From Paenibacillus ottowii (lineage in GTDB: Bacteria > Bacillota > Bacilli > Paenibacillales > Paenibacillaceae), in assembly GCF_006874425.1 (NCBI RefSeq), contig NZ_VIJZ01000002.1, positions 593,298 through 657,297 on the forward strand: DNA of 64,000 bases, written 5' to 3'. The position numbers were made by a program, and so were the translations under genes. This document shows, one piece after another, positions 26,058 through 33,900 of this stretch (positions are counted from its first letter, which is position 1; every line of letters begins with the position of its first letter). The notes under the pieces were generated by a model, which worked only from the letters and a program-made list of their open reading frames with translations, was not told the origin of the DNA and did no database searches.

Positions 26058-27011
26058 TTAGTCAAACATTTCGAACAGACGATCCAAATTTTTAATATCT
26101 TGTTGAAAAGGAGAGAGGACAGAACAAACGCTTGCCTTTTTCTGAGGGCCAAAATTATACTTTACAAAATTAGCAAGCGTGCCTGAGGGGCCAAGATCGA
26201 TATAAACAACCCCGTCCCTATCACCCAAACACTTTAGAGCGCTCTGAAATTGGATAGGCTTTCTAGTAATATCCCAAAGAAAATGGCTGTCAAGCCCAGT
26301 GGCCTTCTCGCCATACATAGATGAAACCACATTTATTCTCGGGCTTCTTATGGTCTTGAGCTTCAAGAACGCCATATATTCCAATGCAATAGGGTCCATT
26401 AAAGAAGCGTGAAAAGCATAGTGAACTGGCAGCCTTTGATAGATCAGTCCATTTGCTTTCAAATAGTGTTCAATCTCTGTCAGACCCTCGCAGCTGCCTG
26501 AAATAACAAAATGCGAATCAAAGTTGATGGAAGCCAGTTCTGAGTTGGTATTCAATATGGATGCTTTGTCGTACAGACCAGGATCGCCAATGATGGCCAT
26601 CATGCCCCCTTCAGGACAATAGGCCTCCACAAGCCGTGCTTGCTTGATAATGCATTGAAGAGTGTCCTCATAACTCATGCAGTCGGCCACAGCAACAGAC
26701 GCATACTCCCCAAGACTAGAACCTAGCACATAATCAGGATAAATTCCTTTTTCTAATAGCACCTGTGTGAGAGCATATTCAACCATAAAAATTGCAGGGT
26801 GAGTATCTAGCAGGGTGTCGAACTCTTCTGCCCTGCGATGCGTGTCATCGTACAGCGTTTTTAATACAGACCTGCCTGTAATATCCGTATGAATGTCATC
26901 CAACCTGGTCATCCATGTTCGGAAAACCGGGTTGGACATATATAATTCCCTTCCCATGCCGTAGTATTGTGAACCCTGGCCTGAAAACATAAAAACCACC
27001 GATCTGTTCAT
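26058..27011 (-). CDS. PksD-like AT-family acyl hydrolase
   Basis: An acyltransferase-fold protein, 317 aa, matching the second AT of bacillaene-type loci (PksD) rather than the malonyl loader. Recognisable blocks are FSGQGSQYYGMG, HPAIFMVEYAL and GIYPDYVLGSSLGEYAS. The nucleophile motif is GSSLGE instead of GHSLGE (Ser99), and the catalytic His is in HYAFHASLM. In trans-AT systems such proteins (PedC type) are known to proofread by hydrolysing stalled acyl groups from ACPs. GGGGGAT lies before ATG 27011; GTG 27026 would use that site as codons. It is 31 bp upstream of the AT-ER gene and probably cotranscribed. Confidence 0.88.
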   Translation of the reverse strand: MNRSVVFMFSGQGSQYYGMGRELYMSNPVFRTWMTRLDDIHTDITGRSVLKTLYDDTHRRAEEFDTLLDTHPAIFMVEYALTQVLLEKGIYPDYVLGSSLGEYASVAVADCMSYEDTLQCIIKQARLVEAYCPEGGMMAIIGDPGLYDKASILNTNSELASINFDSHFVISGSCEGLTEIEHYLKANGLIYQRLPVHYAFHASLMDPIALEYMAFLKLKTIRSPRINVVSSMYGEKATGLDSHFLWDITRKPIQFQSALKCLGDRDGVVYIDLGPSGTLANFVKYNFGPQKKASVCSVLSPFQQDIKNLDRLFEMFD

Positions 27012-27073
27012 CCGAACATCCCCCACAACGTATTTAATCAGACTTGCCTAAGCATTTCTTCTATTATTTATAG

Positions 27074-27940
27074 TCACAACAAATTGCGCACTAATTGCAT
27101 TTGGGATGCCGTAGGATTACTTTCGTTAAGGACATTCTCCATATGCTGCTTGATTGCAGGTTTAAATTTCGGTTCTGTGATGATATATAACTGACCTTTT
27201 CGGATACCCTCAAAAATCTGATGGGCCACATCCTCTGGATGTATTCCATTTTGGACAGCCTTACGAGCCAATTCGGTAATAACTTGTCTTTCTGGTGGAA
27301 GATTTCCGCTCCCACGTAGCTCTGTCGGGCGGTTCCGCTCTGCATCCATAATTTGAGTACGGACGAATCCCGGACATACAACCGACACTCCCACATTAGA
27401 ACCGATCAGTCTAAGCTCTTGGTATAACGTTTCAGACAGACTTAAAACAGCATGCTTTGATGCGCTATATATTCCATTGCCAGGACCGGACAGCAGACCG
27501 GCAATCGATGCTGTATTTACAATATGGCATGGAGTTTTTTGTTTCAGCATAATAGGAACAAAAAATTCGGTAGCAAACAGAATTCCCCAAATGTTTACGT
27601 TGATGACCCACTGCCAATCTGCCACAGTATTTTCCCATAATAAGCGGCCTGTGCCAGCATCCACACCTGCATTATTGAATAAAAGATGTACAGCGCCAAA
27701 GGTCTGAATTGTTTTTTGCGCTAATAAACGGATATCAGCTTCTTTGGAAATATCGGTCATGACGGACAGGGTAGCTGCACCCATTTCTTTTAATTCTCGT
27801 TCAGTCCTTAGAAGAGCCCCCTCCTCAATATCCGCCAGAACGACCTTCATTCCTTCTTTGACACATCGGTCTGCAATAGCTCGGCCAATTCCGCTGGCAG
27901 CTCCCGTAATCACGGCTACCTTACCTTTAAACTCCCTCAT
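27074..27940 (-). CDS. Short-chain dehydrogenase/reductase, tailoring candidate
   Basis: Classical SDR, 288 aa, NAD(P)-dependent. The cofactor motif TGAASGIG is at residues 12-19, NNAG at 89-92, and the catalytic Ser145, Tyr158 and Lys162 are all present in TASIAGLLSGPGNGIYSASK. Asp38 at the end of beta-2 (VVLADIEE) hints at NAD preference. GGAGGTAAAC precedes ATG 27940. It lies between the last PKS gene and the acyl hydrolase on the same strand, so post-PKS oxidation or reduction of a hydroxyl or ketone is the likely job. A role in release of the chain is possible but speculative, since it lacks a thioester-reductase architecture. Confidence 0.88.
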   Translation of the reverse strand: MREFKGKVAVITGAASGIGRAIADRCVKEGMKVVLADIEEGALLRTERELKEMGAATLSVMTDISKEADIRLLAQKTIQTFGAVHLLFNNAGVDAGTGRLLWENTVADWQWVINVNIWGILFATEFFVPIMLKQKTPCHIVNTASIAGLLSGPGNGIYSASKHAVLSLSETLYQELRLIGSNVGVSVVCPGFVRTQIMDAERNRPTELRGSGNLPPERQVITELARKAVQNGIHPEDVAHQIFEGIRKGQLYIITEPKFKPAIKQHMENVLNESNPTASQMQLVRNLL

Positions 27941-27997
27941 GTTTACCTCCGAAATATTCATATTTTCGTCAGATCGTGTTTGGCTTCTCCATTTAGC

Positions 27998-30900
27998 TCA
28001 GAACGGAGATGTGGGTAAGAGAATTCTGCGAACAGCTTGTCCCTCGTGAAGCACCTCCCACCTAATTCTGCCTCCCTGGGTCCAGTACATCGCGATATTT
28101 TCCAGATTTCTCTCCTCTAGAAGAATTTGAGAAACTTTCTCGCCTACTTTTCCTGAAAGAAGTGCGCTTGTATTTGTGTCTTCTCCGCCTTCCCCGATAA
28201 AGATTGGAATAGCTGCTCCTCCCGGCTCGTTGCCCATGCCGACTGTTTCGATAAGCTGTCTTAGACCCGTGAGCAGCTCTTCCCGTGAGCTCGCTACGAT
28301 TGCCGTCCGGCACTTCATCGCTTCACGGCCTGTCTGAAGTGTGAAAGCAATATCATGTAAGGAAAGCTCATTCTGCCGCTCCACATATTCGAGTAATTGA
28401 CTCGCGAAAGCCTTCAGACGCTCCCAGTTTATGTCTGAGAGAACCACAACTTCGGTCTGATCTGCAACTTGTAGCTGGACAGCTTCTTTTGGCGAAGGGA
28501 TGTATTCTTCCAGAATAAAATGAACATTAGATCCACCAGCACCGAAGGAGCTTACCGTTGCCCGCAGCGGGCATTCCCTCTCTTCTCCTTCGAGCTCTAT
28601 TACAGGCCGCTTCCATTCCTGAAGCTCCCGCTGCAGATAAAATGGGGTATTGCTGAAAGTAAGATTGGGATTCAGCTTCTCCGCTTTAATAGTGGGAACC
28701 AGCTTTCGATGCCACAATTGCAATATGGTCTTGGTCAACTGCGATATACCCGAGGCCGCTTCTGCATGGCCTATATTGGATTTAACCGATCCCATGGCAC
28801 AAAAGTGCTGCTCGTCCGTAAATTTCTGGAATGATTTTTTCAAGGCGACTAACTCAATCGGGTCTCCTAATGTAGATCCATTGGCTGCTGCCTCTACATA
28901 GCTGACCGTCCGGGGGTGAATGCCAGCTTTCAAAAAGTTCTCTTCAACAAGCTGTGCCTGTGCATTGGGATTCGGAACCGTATACCCATTGCTGTGTCCT
29001 CCATGATTGGTTGCCGTAGATTTGATCACTGCTAAAATGCAGTCCCCATCCTGTTCTGCCTTATGAAGCGGCTTTAAGAGAACTGCCCCAACACCTTCAG
29101 CGGGAAGATACCCGTCTCCATCTGCAAAGCTTCGGCTATCTTCATGGCTTCCGATCAATTGGTTCTGGCTGGATTCAATATACTTTTTGGGGCTTGTCAA
29201 CAGATTCCCCCCCCCAGCGACTGCGATTTGGCACTCTCCTCTGAACAGGCTTTCACATGCCATATGGACAGCCACAGCAGAGGAAGAGCTCATTGTATCA
29301 ATGGATATGCTCGGACCCTGGAAATTGAAATAATGCGACATGGGATTGGCGACAGCAACAGAACCAAAGGATGTGACCCGGTGGGCATCTGTATCTGTAT
29401 CCGTATCACAGGTGCAATATTTGTGATACGTAGCACCCACGTAGACCCCAACCTTAGACTGGTGTTTTTTCTGTAGTACTTCTCGCGTATACCCCGCGCT
29501 TTCCAGCAAGCTCCAGATCGTTTCCAGGAAAAGCTGTTCCATTGGGTCCATCAAACTCACCTCATGAGGAGTCAGGTGAAAGAAAGAAGAATCCAACGGA
29601 TGTATTCGGTTTAGGAAGCCCCCCCATTTGCAGTAGGTTTTTCCCGGTTTATTTCTTTCTTTATCAAAGTAAAGTTCGTGATCCCAGCGATCTTTAGGAA
29701 CTTCGGTAATGCAGTCTTTGCCCTCTTGGAGATTTCTCCAGAATTCATGAATATTTTCCGCCCCGGGATATTTTCCGGACACCCCAATGACAGCAATGTC
29801 CATCGCTCCTGTTTCTCTTGCCTCCTCTTTAGGCTCTACTCGCACTGACGGAATGGGTGAGTGCCGAAATACCGGAGAGGGCGCTTTTGCATGTTCTACG
29901 ATGCCCATGGATTTTGTGCTGGTTGCCGTGACTAGCTCCTGTTCAGCTCCAAACAAAGCATTTAATTCGTCTCGGTGAGATTCCAGGAAGTACTCCGTTA
30001 AACTCTGGATATTCGGATATTCAAACAGTAAGGTTCTGGACAGTGATCCAAACGTTTCTTCCAACTGATCGGTTAATTCCATAGACTTTATAGAGTCAAC
30101 CCCATAGTTTTCCAGGTTTTTGTCCTCTTCGATACGCTGTTCTGGCAGTCCGATAGATGAAGAAAGCAGGCCTTTTAGATAATTACTCACCTGATCACGC
30201 AGCCACTCTTCTCCTGATCGGGGTTCTGTATCATTGGCTATAGAAGCCATATCAGCTTTTGCACTTACAGTCGCTACCTGCTCCAGACTAAACAAAGTGC
30301 TGATTTCGTCTCGGTGGGATTCCAGGAAGTACTCTGTTAAACTCTGGATATTCGGATATTCAAACAATAAGGTTCTGGATAATGATCCAAACGTTTCTTC
30401 CAACTGATCGGTTATTTCCATAGACTTTATGGAGTCAACTCCATAGTTTTCCAGGTTTTTGTCCTCTTCGATGCGCTGTTCTGGCAGTCCAGTGGATGAG
30501 GAAAGCAATCTTTTTAGATAACTTGTCACCTGATCACGCAACTGTTCTTCTCCTGGTCGAAGTTCTGTATCAATTGCTGTCGTAGCGGTGGCGGCTTTTA
30601 CACCTACAGTTACTGCCTGCTCCAGACCAAACAGAGCGATTAGTTCGTCTAGGTGAGATTTCAGAAAATACTCGGTTAAGCTCCGAATATTCGGATATTC
30701 AAAAAATATCGTCTTCGACACCTGATCGAACGTTTTCTCCAACTGGTCAGTCAGTTCCATAGACTTGATAGAATCCACCCCGTAATTTTCCAACGGCGTA
30801 TCCTCTTCGATTCGATATGCAGGCAGTTCAATTGACGAAGACAGCAAAGTCTTCAAATAATGGGCCGTCTTTTCACGCAACAGATGTTCATCTTGGACGG

Positions 30901-33900
30901 ACACTGCCTTATTTGCTGAGAAAGGAACGATGTTGTCTTCTGATCCGATTCTCTGATCCCGGACTGCTTCTCCGCTTTCTTCAAGCTGTTCTTCCATAAT
31001 CATCATTCTGCTGATCAGCTCAATGTCTCCTTCTACCACCATCGCTTGATTCGATATACAGGCTATACTTTGATAAAGCGCACGAATACCAGTCTCTGTC
31101 CTCATCGCATACATGCCTACATTTTGCAAGGCCTTCTCCGTCTCCTGATCAGGCTGCATTCCACCCTCTTTCCATAACGGCCAATTGATTGACAGCGTTT
31201 TTCCCATACGCTCCCAGGAGGATACCAAGGTATTACGATACCAAGCATAGGCATCCATGAAGGCATTCGCGGTAGCATAGTCAGACTGACCTGCATTTCC
31301 GCCCACTCCTGCAGCTGATGAAAAAAGGATAAAGAAGTCTAGGGGCATGTCCTTACTGGCCTGATCCAAATTTGCTAGTCCGGCCACCTTCGGCGCCAAT
31401 ACTTCCCTGAATTCTGCGCTCGTCTTTTTGATGATATAGTTATCTTTGATAATTCCAGCACTGTGCAGAATCCCGTTAATTCCGCCGTATGCCATTTGGA
31501 TGTCCTCCATCAGACCAACGACCGCTTCCTTCTGCGTGACATCCACCTGTCTGTATTCCACCGTGGCACCTAAAGCCTTCAATTCTTCCAATGGGGCCAG
31601 CTTGTCCTCGGTCAGCAGAGACCGACCAGTCAAAATCAAGGTTACTTCCCTGGTCTGACGTGCAATTTCTTTGGCAAAAATAAGACCCAAGCCCTTGGCA
31701 CCTCCAGTAAGCAGATAAACCCCATGATTTTTCCATGGAATTTGTGGTGACGCTGGCATTTCAAGCTTGTTCCAGGCGGGAATCCAACGTTTACCTTCTA
31801 CAAACCGGATGCGGCTATCCTCTGGACGCCGACTGCTCGATCTTAATATTTCAATGAGCCTTTCATTTTTTTCCATTTCCCCTACTTCAATCAGTTGCCC
31901 GTAGAACTTTGGATTTTCCTTATGGGCCGTTTTGAGTATGCCGCACAGCCCGGAGAAAAGTAGCTTTTCATTTTCAGACATCATTACAATTTGTACCAGC
32001 ACTTTTCCCTTTGGCTTGTTAATCAGGATGCCTTGTATTTTCTCAAAAACCTGAACGGCATATGTTTCAAAGCGTCCTTCGACCTTCTCCATGCGGGCTT
32101 GCAGGGTGATACATTCCACATCTGTCAAGGAGGCCTCGACATGTAGCGCAGCTATGGCATCTGTCTCACAAAGTATGACCACATGCCGTTCGTAAATGGT
32201 TGCTATGGTTTCCTCATTAGCCGCCTGTTCTTTCCAGAAGGGTTGAAGCATCATTGCACCAAGCGGTTTCTCACAAGCCTCAGCTTCCTTGTAAGACACC
32301 CCTTTCATACGCGCACAGATGCTGCCTGCCTCGTCGCACAAATCAATGTCATACTTGAGTGCCTTATCATTCGTATCGTATCTTCTTTCATACCGAACCA
32401 GCGCCCACATTTCGCTCGGACATTCTTGAAATATTTCAAGCCTATCCATCGCAGTTGGCAGTTTTTTTTTCGAGGAGCCGATGCCAGTGAGCCGCATAAT
32501 ATTTTCGTCATTCGAAAGCAGGTATAACGGCATTTGCAGAGCAGCACTTGTCATGTAAGGATGCAAAACAAACAGCCCTCCAGTATTCGCAATACCGGAA
32601 GGCAGTGATAGCTTGGCCAACACCAATCCATGACCTATATAAACTTGCTCAGCGGACTGGAATTCCGAACCGTAGTTGGCTTCAACCAATCGCTGTGCTT
32701 TTTCGTCTCCCCCAGGTGAAATGTGATCAATGCACTCCATCTGCAAAGCCTGAATATCTAATGATTCCGCTCTATTTAAAGTCTCCAGCTCGGCACTTCC
32801 CTCACAGTGTAAAACAGGATCTCCTGCTTCGGTTCGTGTGCTATAAATTTTGAAGTCAATTCCACCCTGATCTCCCGGAAAGAGTCCTATATGTATTTCC
32901 GGCTGATCACTTATGACGGGAGCATGTGTCCATACCATATCTTTAAGTGTGATACCTGCCTGACCCTTCTCCTGTACTGTTAATGATTGTTCGACCGCTG
33001 TCCGTGCCATTTCAAGACATGCCCCATCCGACAGGACCAGTCTTCCGTCAACGACGGAGTTATTCAGATAAAACTCCTGACCGTTAAAGGTTGAGCTGAA
33101 TCTTTGCTCAGAAAGAACGGAAGTGTTGTGATGCAGCAAAGGGTGTAGATATAGCGGAGCGACGCTAGCGGGCTTTTCTTCATCCACTGATATCCAGTAG
33201 CGTTCCCTAGCAAAGGGGTAGGTGGGCAAACTGATGCGGAAAGGCTGGACATCACTGTAAAGTCTGTTCCAGTCAACGTGCATACCCTTAACCCACAATT
33301 CCGAAAGCCTACCGTATTTCTCTGCTAGATTCCAGACATCAGAGGATTCATCCAGCGCTTCTTCCTGTTTAACTACATCCAAGCTCTCCTGGTTCCGCTT
33401 GACCTGTCCCCGGTAAAACTGTGCAATATTCCGGCTTCCTCCAATAAATTCCTCCAGCTTGTTCCTAAGTTCCTCCACTGACTGAACGACCACGGCAAGG
33501 CGCTCATCCATCGCCTCACGTCCTATCTGCAAGGTGTAGGCTGCATTTACCAGGTCGGTATCTGAGAAGCTATTTGTTTCAATTGCAGCAGTCAATTGAA
33601 CAGCCTGCTCTTTCAATGCTTCATCACTTTTAGCCGACAATACAATGACAACCGGCCTTTGCGGAGTAGAGGGAGCCTTTTGTGCTGAAATGTATTCTTC
33701 AAGAACGATATGGGCATTAGACCCTCCGGCTCCGAAGGAAGATATTCCTGCAATTCTCGGGTATTCCCGTTGCTCGCCGTTTTCCTCCAGAATCGGACGC
33801 TTCCATTCAGCAAGTCCCTGCTGGACTGTAAATGGCGTTTTGGCAAAATTTATATTAGGGTTCAATACTTTGGCATGCAGACTTGGGACCATTTTCCGGT

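Noticed and set aside
26027..26152. N-terminal extension of the AT-ER protein
   Set aside because: The extension overlaps the preceding hydrolase gene, while ATG 26026 has a perfect AAGGAGG site and begins at the canonical AT start.
29946..30910. CRISPR or transposon-related repeat
   Set aside because: The 339-bp repeats are in-frame ACP-coding units with conserved phosphopantetheine sites, not a non-coding array.
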